From contig JADFPV010000019.1 of the NCBI GenBank assembly GCA_022562155.1, positions 1 to 40,348 on the forward strand: a DNA stretch of 40,348 nt, in the 5' to 3' direction. Origin of the DNA: Chloroflexota bacterium (lineage in GTDB: Bacteria; Chloroflexota; Dehalococcoidia; DSTF01; RBG-16-68-14). The notes beneath the pieces are model-generated. The model was not told the origin of the DNA. It saw only the letters and a program-made list of their open reading frames with translations, and made no database searches. Position 1 is the first letter of the stretch. Each line of letters starts with the position of its first letter. Shown piece by piece: positions 25,493 through 34,105 of the stretch. The position numbers were made by a program, and so were the translations under genes.

Positions 25493-26524
25493 ATGGCTCC
25501 TCGAACTCTGGCACTCTTCCTGATCGCGATCGCATTCGTGGCGGTCGCGTGCGAGGGTGATGGTAACTCCAGTCTCACGTCCAACAACGCACCGAGCGAG
25601 GTAATTGCGTTCGGGGCGCAGACGTCGGATGGCGATGGACTCTACATCGTTCGGCCTGACGGCTCCGGTCTCCAGCTCCTCCAGAGCGAACTCGATCTCG
25701 TGTCTTCGCCGGTGTGGTCGCCGGACGGCGGGCGCATCGCGTACCTTGTGGGCGCTGGTGAGCTGGCCGCGCTGCGCGTGTTCGACTTCGATACGCGGAC
25801 GGCGACGACGGTGAGCCTGTCTGCCGTGACGAACCAGGCAGGCCGCGCGGCAAGCTGGTCTCCAGACGGCAGGCGGTTGGCGTTCACGGAGGCTGAGGGG
25901 CAGGACCGCCGCATTGGCGTCTACGACGTGGAGCGCGAGGAGGCGTTCGACTTCCCGCGTGTGATCGGCGCCGAGCCCGACTGGTCGCCGGATGGCGACG
26001 AGCTGGCGTTCGTCCGGGCAGGGGAAGGCTCCGGGCTCTTCGTCATGGGCGCCGATGGCGACGCGCCGGAGGAGCTGCGCATAGAGCCGCCGGTCCGGCT
26101 ACAGGCTCCGCTCTGGTCGCCGGACGGGACTCAGCTCGTGGTCACGGGAGGCGAGACGGGAGATGAGACGCTGCTGCTGGTCGAACGCGAGACCGGCGCC
26201 GTCACGGGGCCGGGCGCAGGTCAGCATCCGTCCTGGTCGCCGGACGGTACGCAGCTCGCCTTCAGCGCTCGTTCACCGGACGGCGACACAGACCTGGACA
26301 TCTACTTCATCGCGGCCGCGGGAGGCGCGCTACAGCCGATCAGCCAGGCCGTAACGCGCGAACTCTGGCCTACGTGGTCGCCGGACGGCGCCCGCGTGGC
26401 GTTCCTCAGCCAGGCGGACCGTCAGACGGCCTTTCTCTGCGTTGTGCGACCGCGGCCTGAGGAGCGCGACTGCCTGAACCTGCCAGGCGTCCTGCCGGCG
26501 ACGCCGGCTTGGTCGCCTCGCTAG
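25493..26524 (+). CDS. TolB-like PD40 beta-propeller lipoprotein
   Basis: The protein has 343 residues. The signal peptide ends in a lipobox, VAVAC, so it should be lipid-anchored on the outer face of the membrane. Seven WSPDG-type strands follow (WSPDGGRIAYL, WSPDGRRLAFT, WSPDGDELAFV, WSPDGTQLVVT, WSPDGTQLAFS, WSPDGARVAFL and a terminal WSPR), matching PD40/WD40-like propeller repeats. There is no catalytic domain. It may bind ligands or partner proteins at the surface. It is transcribed away from the sortases and toward the dockerin cluster. Confidence 0.9.
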   Translation: MAPRTLALFLIAIAFVAVACEGDGNSSLTSNNAPSEVIAFGAQTSDGDGLYIVRPDGSGLQLLQSELDLVSSPVWSPDGGRIAYLVGAGELAALRVFDFDTRTATTVSLSAVTNQAGRAASWSPDGRRLAFTEAEGQDRRIGVYDVEREEAFDFPRVIGAEPDWSPDGDELAFVRAGEGSGLFVMGADGDAPEELRIEPPVRLQAPLWSPDGTQLVVTGGETGDETLLLVERETGAVTGPGAGQHPSWSPDGTQLAFSARSPDGDTDLDIYFIAAAGGALQPISQAVTRELWPTWSPDGARVAFLSQADRQTAFLCVVRPRPEERDCLNLPGVLPATPAWSPR

Positions 26525-26529
26525 GCGCA

Positions 26530-26557
26530 GAGAAGGCGCCCTCGCGGGCGCCCTCTC
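26530..26557. terminator. probable bidirectional terminator between converging genes
   Basis: A 12-base-pair stem with one mismatch (GAGAAGGCGCCC, loop TCGC) lies 5 bases after the propeller gene stop and 27 bases after the stop of the converging dockerin gene. The T-run is poor. Confidence 0.6.
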
Positions 26558-26583
26558 CGCGAAGTAGCCTCGTTTCAGGGCAG

Positions 26584-29500
26584 CTACGAGCGGAGCCACG
26601 TCCAGAAGGCGCCGCTCGGTGTGCCCGCTGTGAATCCGCCGATCAGATCTGCGGCGAACTGCAAGATCAACGTTGCGTCTATTGCGTCGATGCTGCCATC
26701 GCTGTTCACGTCCGCCACGTTCGGGAACGGCACATCGGACATGCCCGCGGTGTGGAACAGCACGAGGAGCGCGTCCAGCGGGTCGATGCTGCCGTTGCCG
26801 TTCACGTCACCCAGGGCCGGATTCGCGCCCCCACCCGACTGTCCGAAGTTCCACGCGCTCGCCGTGGAGGTATGGACCGTGATCTGGATGTCGTCCTCGG
26901 CGGGGCCCGTCAACCGGTTGCGTTTCGCGACGCATGGGTCGGGCGATGCCTTATGGGCCGGGCCTGCGCAGGGCGGTACGAAGACGCCGCCCTTAAAGAT
27001 CGGCAGCGTCGCCGCGGTGATGCCGTCCGGCACGATCGACTCGTCGATCAGGAACTGGATGATCAGCGGCAGCTGTTGCGTGCCCGCCGGCGCGCTGATG
27101 TTCACCTGCTGTCCGAACAGCGTGAAGCCGGTCGGGTTTGGCTGCACGATCAGCTTCTCGACGATGGAGACCTGACCGCCGACAGGCAGTGTGACTGATG
27201 TCTCGATGGGGTCGCCCGGTACGGCGTTGGTGCCCGTTGAGACCGTGCCGCCTGGCGGGACCTCTTCTTGCGCGAAGTCCGGCGGCGCGGGTGTCTGGGT
27301 CGGCGTGGGCGTTTCCGTGATCGTCGGGGTTTCCGTCGATGTTGGTGTGTCCGTCTGCGTCGGCGTGTCCGTGGGCGTGTGCGTCGGGCACACGGCGGGC
27401 TCAGGAGCACACTTCGGCGTTGCCGGTGGGTTCTCTGACGTCGGCGTGATTGTTGGTGTGACCGTGGCGGCCGGCGGCGCCAGGCAGTTGATGCGCAGCA
27501 GGTCCAGGACCAGGAACGCGTCCCCTTCCGGTACCGGTGTGCCAGGTGGTGCTGTGTCCTCCACGACGCCGTCGCCGTCCTGGTCGACCGTAGTCAGGCC
27601 CTGGAGCGACTCCACAGGCCAGTTAAAGGGGCCGGGAACTCCCCCCGGGAAGGGGCTGTCTACGTTCGCCGGGTAGAAGGCGCTGCCGGAGTTGTTCAAA
27701 TCAAGAAGTATGGGGCCGGGAAAAGGATTAGTGCTGGCGAGCGTGAACGCGGTCAGCACGAGGCGGACCTGTTCCTGGTCCGTGCACTTGAACTCGAACT
27801 CCGCGAGCCTGCCGAGGTCTTTGTTCTCCGGCAGCTGCACGAAGTCTCTGGTCTGGGCGGAAATCCGGCGGACGTTGTCACCTGTCACGAGCTGACTGCA
27901 CACGACACCATCTACGTCGTTGCCCGCTGCGTCGTTGGGGCGCCAGACCACCTGCTCAGCGCAGGAATTGAGCACGGGCTTCAGAGCGCCGTACCACAGC
28001 TCCAACTGGAAGCCGCCGTACCCGTCCGGGATGGCGTCCGCTTCGACTGCGATGGTGAACTCGCTTCCGGCCGATTCGTCAATGTCGGTCGTGGTTATAT
28101 CGTCCGGAAGGAAGTCGGCCGTGCACTTGAGGGGATTAACGCGCGTCGGCGTGGGCGTTGGCGTGTCCGTGATCGTCGGCGTGATCGCCGGCGTGGCCGT
28201 CTGCGCCGGCGCGGCCGTCGGATCTGTATCGCAGCCGGCGATGTGCGAACCGAAGGCGGTCAGCGAAAGCTTCGGCGGCCCCAGTTCGCAGTCGATGGTC
28301 AGCACGTCAGCGGCATTGTCAGCCGGGTTGACCTCGCCCACCTCGATAGTGCTGTCGGTCGCAGAGATGTAGGCTGCTCCGTTCGAAGCGGTTGGTACCC
28401 TGGTTAACACGATCCTCTGAAGGCCTTCCCCATCGCAGTGGAGGTCCAGTTCCAGCAGCTTCCCGACGTGGGTGCTGAGCGGGAAGTTGGGCGTGGATGC
28501 GCTGGTGGCCTCATGGCGCACCCGCGTTATGCCGAAGGAGGAGGAGTTCACGTCTTCTTCGATGAACACGTCGCAGCTCTCGACCGATGCCTGCGGCCAG
28601 ACCACCTCGTCGCCGCAGGCCGTGCGCGGGTTGTACGTGAGGCCCTCGCTCAACAAGAGTTCGGACTGGAAGCCGCCGTAGCCGTCGCCGGCCGGGGGGG
28701 TCGGGAGGACGTTGGCGTTCACGGTGAGCGTGAACGTGCCCTCCTTCTCCTGGCCGGGGAAGAACTGGACCTTGCAACTGACCGCCTTGAACAACGGCGT
28801 AGGCGTGGGGCCGGGAGCCGCTCCACAGTTGTCTACGTTATCCCCGAACGCCCGCAGGGACATGATCGGCCCCGGCACCAGCGTCGGCGTGACCGTCGGC
28901 GTTGGCGTGAGAGTCACAGTGGGCGTGTGCGTGGGAGTCACAGTGGGCGTGAGCGTAGGCGTTGGTTCCAGCAGTCCGCCGGCGCCGCAGTTGACGACCA
29001 GCGAGTCCACCTTCGGTACGGTGACCGTGTTACTGGTGTCCTTGAACTGGGCCCCACTCGTTCCCGCTATGGGGGCGCCCTCTTCCAGTAACTCTATTGT
29101 CGTGCTGGTATTGCCGGACGAACAATCAAATGAGAGCTCAAGGAAGTTGCCTTCAAAACTACTATCGAATTGGTCCATTGGTAGTAGCGCCGTCAGGCAG
29201 CCGTGGTTGACAAACTGAGCGGCGCTTGGGTCAAGTGTCGTCACACCATCACCGTCAGCGTAGCCTCGGACCGAAATGTCGCAGTCGGGCCAGACTATCT
29301 CGCCAAGCTTCTCCGGCGTTGCATTCGGATTTGGCACTATATTCTGCTGATTGTAAACGAGCTGGTCGCCAAACTTGAGGTAGCTTTGCGCCAGGACGTA
29401 GCCTCCGACCGGCGCCTTCGCAATATCGATGGCGAGTGTGAACATGGTGCCGGTGGTGTAACACACCTCGTCGGGATCTGGACCGTGTATTGGGGTGCCG

Positions 29501-29670
29501 CAGGGCGCCGCCGGGCTCGCCACCAGCAGCATCTGCGCGGGTGGGTTTGGGTCGCTGGCCGAGGTGATGCCGAACTGGTCAACCAGGTAGAACGCCCCCG
29601 CCACCAGGGCTACCAGGACGGCGCCCAGTATGGCCAACCGCCCGGACTCGCTCTGCTTTCGAATCGTCAT
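26584..29670 (-). CDS. large secreted protein with three cohesin-like modules and a dockerin (protein b)
   Basis: The ATG at 29670 (MTIRKQSESGRLAIL) gives 1028 residues; an ATG at 29712 is less likely. A membrane/signal segment (about 11-30) is followed by cohesin-like module 1 (about 45-235; EIVWPDC, FVNHGCLTALL, six Cys). After a Thr-Pro linker come two divergent cohesin-like modules (about 275-480 and 485-760; each with GYGGFQ and VVW). A second linker (TPTDTPTQTDTPT) leads to a beta-rich region of unknown type (VPPGGTVSTGT, LPLIIQFLIDES). A C-terminal dockerin ends the protein (GDVNGNGSIDPLDALLVL and ADVNSDGSIDAIDATLIL). It is probably a surface scaffold. The modules resemble cohesins in length and strand pattern, but I infer this by eye. 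Confidence 0.82.
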   Translation of the reverse strand: MTIRKQSESGRLAILGAVLVALVAGAFYLVDQFGITSASDPNPPAQMLLVASPAAPCGTPIHGPDPDEVCYTTGTMFTLAIDIAKAPVGGYVLAQSYLKFGDQLVYNQQNIVPNPNATPEKLGEIVWPDCDISVRGYADGDGVTTLDPSAAQFVNHGCLTALLPMDQFDSSFEGNFLELSFDCSSGNTSTTIELLEEGAPIAGTSGAQFKDTSNTVTVPKVDSLVVNCGAGGLLEPTPTLTPTVTPTHTPTVTLTPTPTVTPTLVPGPIMSLRAFGDNVDNCGAAPGPTPTPLFKAVSCKVQFFPGQEKEGTFTLTVNANVLPTPPAGDGYGGFQSELLLSEGLTYNPRTACGDEVVWPQASVESCDVFIEEDVNSSSFGITRVRHEATSASTPNFPLSTHVGKLLELDLHCDGEGLQRIVLTRVPTASNGAAYISATDSTIEVGEVNPADNAADVLTIDCELGPPKLSLTAFGSHIAGCDTDPTAAPAQTATPAITPTITDTPTPTPTRVNPLKCTADFLPDDITTTDIDESAGSEFTIAVEADAIPDGYGGFQLELWYGALKPVLNSCAEQVVWRPNDAAGNDVDGVVCSQLVTGDNVRRISAQTRDFVQLPENKDLGRLAEFEFKCTDQEQVRLVLTAFTLASTNPFPGPILLDLNNSGSAFYPANVDSPFPGGVPGPFNWPVESLQGLTTVDQDGDGVVEDTAPPGTPVPEGDAFLVLDLLRINCLAPPAATVTPTITPTSENPPATPKCAPEPAVCPTHTPTDTPTQTDTPTSTETPTITETPTPTQTPAPPDFAQEEVPPGGTVSTGTNAVPGDPIETSVTLPVGGQVSIVEKLIVQPNPTGFTLFGQQVNISAPAGTQQLPLIIQFLIDESIVPDGITAATLPIFKGGVFVPPCAGPAHKASPDPCVAKRNRLTGPAEDDIQITVHTSTASAWNFGQSGGGANPALGDVNGNGSIDPLDALLVLFHTAGMSDVPFPNVADVNSDGSIDAIDATLILQFAADLIGGFTAGTPSGAFWTWLRS

Positions 29671-29824
29671 CCGTATACTCAACCTCTCTGCCCCACCCCT
29701 GTGCTCACCCAATATCCGGGGAGCGGGCCACGCGCCGGTTCAGAGAACAAACATCGGCCCGGCAAGCACGGCCTCCACACCTCATCATCCACCCGTACGT
29801 ACGTGCTTACGGCCCGACGCGCGG

Positions 29825-29845
29825 CGGCTTGAGTTTCTCAAGCCG
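29825..29845 (-). terminator. hairpin between proteins c and b
   Basis: A 9-base-pair stem CGGCTTGAG with a 3-base loop lies in the 284-base gap 29671-29954. It is about 110 bases past the stop of protein c. It could be a weak terminator or part of the leader of protein b. I see no confident promoter for protein b in this gap. Confidence 0.35.
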
Positions 29846-29954
29846 GTCATTTCGCCTAAAAAGCTTGGCATCACCTAACCTAACGGCGGAGCACAGGATG
29901 TGTTTCTTGCGCTTTGAAAGCCCATACGCGTTCTAGCCTTTTCTCAAGAGGCCT

Positions 29955-30992
29955 TCATCTGCACAGGTATAGATTCAGCGCTATCCAGAGGATGTAGAGG
30001 GCGTCCACGGGCCCCGTGATGCCGTCCCCATCGATATCGCCGGGGAACGGCAGATGGATAATCTGGTTGGACGCGAACCAGAGCACCCAGAGGGCGTCCT
30101 GGCTATCGACCATGAAGTCGCCGTTGACGTCGCCGCAGGGCAGCACGCTGATGACTGTCGGCGTCGGCGACTCCAGCGGCAGCGTTGGCGTCGGTGTCAC
30201 CGTGGGCGTCGCTGAGGGAGTCGGCGAGGGGAGGGGCGTCAACGTGGGCCCGCCCGGGGTGATGGTCGCGGTTGGCGTCGGCGTCGGCGGGTCGCCGCAG
30301 AAGACGGTGAGGTCGTTGACCTTCGGGGGTATCGTGACTGAGACTCCCCTTTCGTTGAGGAACGCGAACTTGGCGCCGCTGGTGCTGGCTCTCGTTACTG
30401 GTATAGGTGTCCCTGGCCCTACTAGAACAATGGGGAGGAGCTCGATCTGGTTGCGAGTCGGTTCGGCTGAGCAGGTGAGCGAAATCTCCAGTAGCATTCC
30501 GACGTAATGACTCACTGGTAGCGGTGGGAAGAGACCGGTCAGGCAGCCGTGGTTGACTGCTTCGTTCGTGTTCGACCCTCTTGGTGGGGGGGGTGGACGG
30601 GTGTTGTCGACCTGAGCGCGTAACGCTACTGCTGTGTCACAGTCCGGCCAGACGATTTCTTCGGCGGCGGGGCGGGCGGTTGGGTCGTACGTGATGTCCG
30701 AGCCGTAGAAGATGTATGATGCGGCCTCGATATAGCCCTGCTCTGGCGCCTCGACGATCTCGACCCCCAACGTGAACTCGCTCAGCTCGGCGAACTGGCA
30801 GACGCCGTCGGCGTCGCAGGCTCCCTCCGGTTCCACAACGACGAGCCGCATCTCCGGTATCCCCGGCCCGCCGTCGATGCCTGACGTGGTTTGCGTATCG
30901 CGGGCCAGCAGCAGTACTGTCCCCGCGATCGCGGCCAGGACGGCCGCGAAGCTGAGGAGGTGCGTTATTGGCTTGCTGGGACAGATGCTCAT
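29955..30992 (-). CDS. secreted cohesin-like plus dockerin protein (protein c)
   Basis: The protein has 345 residues; the ATG at 30992 follows GGAGG. A signal segment covers residues about 10-30. The cohesin-like module spans about 45-235 with six cysteines (59, 65, 118, 150, 174, 232), including WPDC and NHGCLTGLFPP. A Thr/Pro linker (about 236-280; PTPTPTATITPGG) leads to the dockerin at about 287-345 (GDVNGDFMVDSQDALWVLWF and GDIDGDGITGPVDALYILW). It could bind another cohesin through its dockerin while offering its own module. No enzyme domain is present. Confidence 0.85.
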   Translation of the reverse strand: MSICPSKPITHLLSFAAVLAAIAGTVLLLARDTQTTSGIDGGPGIPEMRLVVVEPEGACDADGVCQFAELSEFTLGVEIVEAPEQGYIEAASYIFYGSDITYDPTARPAAEEIVWPDCDTAVALRAQVDNTRPPPPPRGSNTNEAVNHGCLTGLFPPLPVSHYVGMLLEISLTCSAEPTRNQIELLPIVLVGPGTPIPVTRASTSGAKFAFLNERGVSVTIPPKVNDLTVFCGDPPTPTPTATITPGGPTLTPLPSPTPSATPTVTPTPTLPLESPTPTVISVLPCGDVNGDFMVDSQDALWVLWFASNQIIHLPFPGDIDGDGITGPVDALYILWIALNLYLCR

Positions 30993-31125
30993 GCGTCCGG
31001 ATCCTCCGCGGCCCCCGCTCCCCCAAGTATCCGGCTCAGGGCGATTTCTGCGTTTCTCAACGCTATTCGAATCTGCAGATCAGTTTACCACAAGCCAGCC
31101 GTCCTCCGTTATGGAAAGGGACGCA

Positions 31126-31155
31126 GAAGGGGCGCTCCAGACGGAGCGCCCCTTC
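31126..31155 (-). terminator. terminator after protein d
   Basis: A perfect 13-base-pair stem (GAAGGGGCGCTCC) with a 4-base loop lies 38 bases past the stop of protein d. The following T-run is weak (TGCGTCCCTTTCC). Confidence 0.7.
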
Positions 31156-31193
31156 GAGACTCCATTGCTTGCGCGCTTACGCGCGTTTTATGT

Positions 31194-32096
31194 CTATGCG
31201 CAAGGGGTCTCTACTAGCCCGGCCTCTGCCTGGAGAATGAGGCTGGCGTCTACTGCGGTCACGCTGCCGTCACCGTTTACGTCCCCATCGTTATCCAGTT
31301 CAGATACCAATCCCGCGACGAACCAGAGCACCCAGAGGGCGTCTCGTGAGTCCACGCCGCCGTCCTTGTTGAGGTCGCCGCAGAGCTCGTCCGGCGGAAC
31401 CGGCGTGTCGGTCGGCTGTGGCGTGTCGGTCGGCTGTGGCGTGTCGGTGGCCGCTGGCGGCGTAGTCGCCACTGGCGGCGTAGTCGGCACCGGCGTGTCG
31501 CCGCCGCCGGCGCCGCAGTTGATGGTGACGTTGGTTATCGCGGGCACGAATTCCTTATTGTTGATGTCCTTGATCGCTGTGCCGTTCGTCAGCGCAACAT
31601 CGTCGCCGACTGGCACCAACACGACTTCTGTAGTGCTATCACTTGCCGAGCAGGTGAAGGCTAGACTCGCGAACGTCCCGGTGTACATGCTGGCCAGCAG
31701 TGGCGGTATCAGGCCGGAGAGGCAGCCGTGGTTGACGCCCGTGGCCGCGAGCTGATCGCGGACGGCTACAGCGGTCACGCAATCCGGCCATGAGATCTCG
31801 TCGGCCGCTGCAGCGGCCGGGTTGTAGACGAGGTCGCTGCCGTAGTCGATCCACGTCTGAACGAGGATGTAGCCGTTCTCCGGCACGGCATCGAGCCCAA
31901 TGTCGATGGTGAAGTCTGCGCCCGGAGCGACCGCGCACGTCGTGCCCGCGCAGGTCCCGTCGGGGACGGTTAGCGACATAGCACCGTCAGCGACTTCCGC
32001 GCTGGTCGTGTCGATTTGGCTGGCCATGAAGGCCGTGACCGCGATCAGGGCGATGATGACCGCAATGCCAAACCCCATGGAGCTCCTACTCTTCAT
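31194..32096 (-). CDS. secreted cohesin-like plus dockerin protein (protein d)
   Basis: The start is the ATG at 32096 (MKSRSSMGFG), directly after AAGGAGGTAACG; a longer frame would run into protein e. The protein has 300 residues. A signal peptide (FGIAVIIALIAVTAFMAS) precedes a cohesin-like module (about 38-195) with all six Cys (CAGTTC, WPDC, NHGC, FTC, INCG). A short Thr-Pro linker (TDTPQPTDTPQPTDTP) leads to a dockerin (about 237-300: GDLNKDGGVDSRDALWVL and GDVNGDGSVTAVDASLIL). It starts 32 bases after protein e and is the second gene of that unit. It is the smallest complete cohesin-plus-dockerin subunit here. Confidence 0.87.
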   Translation of the reverse strand: MKSRSSMGFGIAVIIALIAVTAFMASQIDTTSAEVADGAMSLTVPDGTCAGTTCAVAPGADFTIDIGLDAVPENGYILVQTWIDYGSDLVYNPAAAAADEISWPDCVTAVAVRDQLAATGVNHGCLSGLIPPLLASMYTGTFASLAFTCSASDSTTEVVLVPVGDDVALTNGTAIKDINNKEFVPAITNVTINCGAGGGDTPVPTTPPVATTPPAATDTPQPTDTPQPTDTPVPPDELCGDLNKDGGVDSRDALWVLWFVAGLVSELDNDGDVNGDGSVTAVDASLILQAEAGLVETPCA

Positions 32097-32128
32097 CGTT
32101 ACCTCCTTATATCGCTCTTCGAGCGAAT

Positions 32129-32947
32129 CTACTTCTGCTGGCGAGCGTGTGCCGTGCGCCAACCAAAGGTGCGTAGGCCTGCGGCGACCGCTACGGCCAA
32201 GGCGGCAATAGCCAGCCAAATGGTGATGCTCATTGAACCACCGTCACTACCACCGTTGCCGGTGGGCGGCAGTCCGACGATGTCCGGCAGGTCACCATCA
32301 TCATCATCATCACCATCACCAACATCATCGGGGGCCTCTGCCACTCCGCAGTTGATGGTGACGGAGTTTACCTTAGGCGTGACCTGTACCGCGTCTGCGT
32401 CGGTGAACATGGCGCCGTTCGTCAGGCCAATGGGGTCGCCCGCGGGTAGCAGCTGCAGGTTCGTGCTGGAGACGTCGTCCGTGCACGTCAGCGCGATCTC
32501 GAAGACCGGGCCTACGTACTCACTAGCCGGCAGCGGCGGGATCAAGCCGGTGAGGCCACCATGGTTTACCAGCCCAGCGGCTACTTCGCCTCGAACGAAG
32601 ACCTGTTCTGAGGCCACGTCAGGCCACAGCAATTCGTCTGTTCTGTCCTCTGTCCGGTTGTATGTCAGGCTCGTGCCGTAGTCGATAAACGACTGGACGA
32701 GAATGTATCCCCCGTCCGGTGCGTCTTCGACGGCGACGGTGGCCGTGAATGTGCTGCCGAGTTCAACGGTGCAAACATCGGCGCTGCATGAGACGCCGGA
32801 GCCCGAGACGCTGATCGACATCAGGGTGACATCGTCGGCGTGCGCCGGTGTTTGGGCTATGGCGCCCCATGCCAAGAGCAACGCTGCTGACAAGACGACA
32901 ATCCATGCGGCTGACCGACCTGGTTTCAGCCATTCCACAACTTTCAT
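32129..32947 (-). CDS. LPPTG-anchored surface protein with a cohesin-like module and no dockerin (protein e)
   Basis: The protein has 272 residues. A signal peptide (1-37, AAWIVVLSAALLLAWGA core, AHA-D cut) precedes the same cohesin-like module as its neighbours (about 40-202; GGYILVQSFIDYG, VNHGGLTGLIPP, VTINCG). An acidic linker (DDVGDGDDDDDGD) leads to LPPTG at 226-230, a hydrophobic helix at 239-257 and a basic tail (LRTFGWRTAHARQQK). This is a textbook sortase sorting signal. Unlike its paralogs it lacks the WPDC and NHGC cysteines (Val111 and Gly131 instead) and has no dockerin. I infer it is the wall-anchored base that receives a dockerin-bearing subunit. It is co-transcribed with protein d. 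Confidence 0.88.
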   Translation of the reverse strand: MKVVEWLKPGRSAAWIVVLSAALLLAWGAIAQTPAHADDVTLMSISVSGSGVSCSADVCTVELGSTFTATVAVEDAPDGGYILVQSFIDYGTSLTYNRTEDRTDELLWPDVASEQVFVRGEVAAGLVNHGGLTGLIPPLPASEYVGPVFEIALTCTDDVSSTNLQLLPAGDPIGLTNGAMFTDADAVQVTPKVNSVTINCGVAEAPDDVGDGDDDDDGDLPDIVGLPPTGNGGSDGGSMSITIWLAIAALAVAVAAGLRTFGWRTAHARQQK

Positions 32948-32993
32948 AACGTGTCCTTCCTCCCGCTTCCTTGGTTGTTCCCAATGCTCCTGC

Positions 32994-33020
32994 AGGCAGA
33001 CCTTACCGTAAGGTCTGCCT
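32994..33020. repeat. perfect 13-bp inverted repeat in the leader of protein e
   Basis: AGGCAGACCTTAC and its complement with a single central base, about 47 bases before the protein e start. It could be an operator or an mRNA hairpin controlling access to the ribosome site. The whole gap 32948-33259 (312 bases) holds this repeat, a promoter and the hairpin after protein f. Confidence 0.75.
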
Positions 33021-33155
33021 CCTACGTACCGAGTGCTGTGCGTGCTTCCCCGCCACTGTCCTCATGTTCCACCCCAGCACAACGCCAAGCCTAGCGTGTG
33101 TCTCCTTCTGGCGATAGTCCCCCTAGGAGCGTACGTTGCTTGGCATCCTGACAAT

Positions 33156-33183
33156 AATACTCGATTGTTTCGGATACGCAAGT
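33156..33183 (-). promoter_or_regulatory. promoter for proteins e and d
   Basis: On the minus strand TTGCGT (33178-33183), a 16-base spacer and TATTAT (33156-33161). Transcription from about 33149 gives a leader of roughly 200 bases. Confidence 0.5.
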
Positions 33184-33208
33184 CCAGATCTCAGCGTCTG
33201 GTGACCAA

Positions 33209-33236
33209 GAGAGCCGCCCAAGGTAAGGCGACTCTC
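33209..33236 (-). terminator. hairpin after protein f
   Basis: A 10-base-pair stem with one mismatch lies 24 bases past the stop of protein f. There is no strong T-run. Confidence 0.5.
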
Positions 33237-33259
33237 CCGAAACAAGGCTCCGTTTTGGT

Positions 33260-34105
33260 CTACGGATTTTGGAGGCACGGGAGCTGGTACTGTAGAATCG
33301 TGCCTAAAATGTCATTGGATAGGTCGATGACGCCGTTGGTATCAAGGTCGAATGCAGGGTCCCACTCTGGGTGCGAATCTGTCATCTGATATCGCAGGAT
33401 CACACCTAGAATGTCGTTCGTGAGGTCGATGACGCCGTCACCGTTGTTGTCCCCGCAGTTCAGGAAGATGACGGTGGAATTTATCAACGTGACTGGGACG
33501 AAGCACTCAGGCTGGATGGGGAAGCAGTCATCCGGGTTGGCCGGCGTATTGAGGAGGAAGGTCCCGCCGTTCTCCGCGGCGGACAGGTCCAGTACGCTTG
33601 TCGTGCCCATAGCAACTCCTGGTCGTATCACCAGCTTTGCCAGCAGGCCGTCGCCGGTTGGTCCAAACGGGGGAGGTGCGCCGATGGTCACGCAGCTCAG
33701 ATATGCATGGTTGGCTGAAGCCGGTGGCGGAGGCTCGATAGTGCCCGGCGGCGCGCAAGCTCCGTTGCGGTTTGTTGAGCTTAGCCAGACTGAGGAGCCC
33801 ACGAAAGACGTCATGGTGAAGTATGTGCCATCGAAGTAGAGTTCTAGATTGTACGCGGAGACGCCGGACGGGTCGTCGACGCCCACTACCCACATGTACA
33901 GCTCTCTGGAGGTTCCCCCCGGGTTGAGAATGATGGTACCTGCGCGGGTGGGTACAGTATTTGACAAGCTAAAGATGATCTCCGCGGTCGGGCCGCCCTT
34001 GACAGGTGCGGCGTCCTGAACCACGCCCATTGCAGCAACGACGACCGCGGTGACGAGCACGGCTGCCCTACCAAGCCCCAGCGAATATCGCGTCAGTCCA
34101 TTCAC
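33260..34105 (-). CDS. secreted cohesin-like protein with variant dockerin (protein f)
   Basis: The GTG at 34105 follows AGGAGG by 8 bases. The protein has 281 residues. A signal peptide (RAAVLVTAVVVAAMGVV core) precedes a cohesin-like domain (about 40-210; IIFSLSNTVPT, SAYNLELYFDGTYF, LLAKLVIRPG) that lacks the WPDC/NHGC motifs and is closer to a standard cohesin pattern. The dockerin is of a variant type (GDNNGDGVIDLTNDILGVIL and DLDTNGVIDLSNDILGTIL), in which LTNDI replaces the usual SVDAL. It has its own promoter and leader. Its dockerin should have a different partner from those of proteins b-d. Confidence 0.82.
   Translation of the reverse strand: MNGLTRYSLGLGRAAVLVTAVVVAAMGVVQDAAPVKGGPTAEIIFSLSNTVPTRAGTIILNPGGTSRELYMWVVGVDDPSGVSAYNLELYFDGTYFTMTSFVGSSVWLSSTNRNGACAPPGTIEPPPPASANHAYLSCVTIGAPPPFGPTGDGLLAKLVIRPGVAMGTTSVLDLSAAENGGTFLLNTPANPDDCFPIQPECFVPVTLINSTVIFLNCGDNNGDGVIDLTNDILGVILRYQMTDSHPEWDPAFDLDTNGVIDLSNDILGTILQYQLPCLQNP

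Noticed and set aside
27191-28372. Plus-strand reading frames rich in VGVGVSV repeats opposite protein b
   Set aside because: They are the reverse-strand reading of the Thr-Pro linkers (TPT codons) of the real minus-strand gene. They lack ribosome sites and domain matches.
29671-29954. Known riboswitch (cyclic di-GMP or cyclic di-AMP type) before protein b
   Set aside because: I looked for the conserved cores of these classes and did not find them. A covariance-model search would be needed to exclude weaker matches.
31381-31510. Short repeats (CGTGTCGGTCGGCTGTGG type) in protein d considered as regulatory DNA
   Set aside because: They encode the TDTPQP linker of protein d and are explained by coding repetition.
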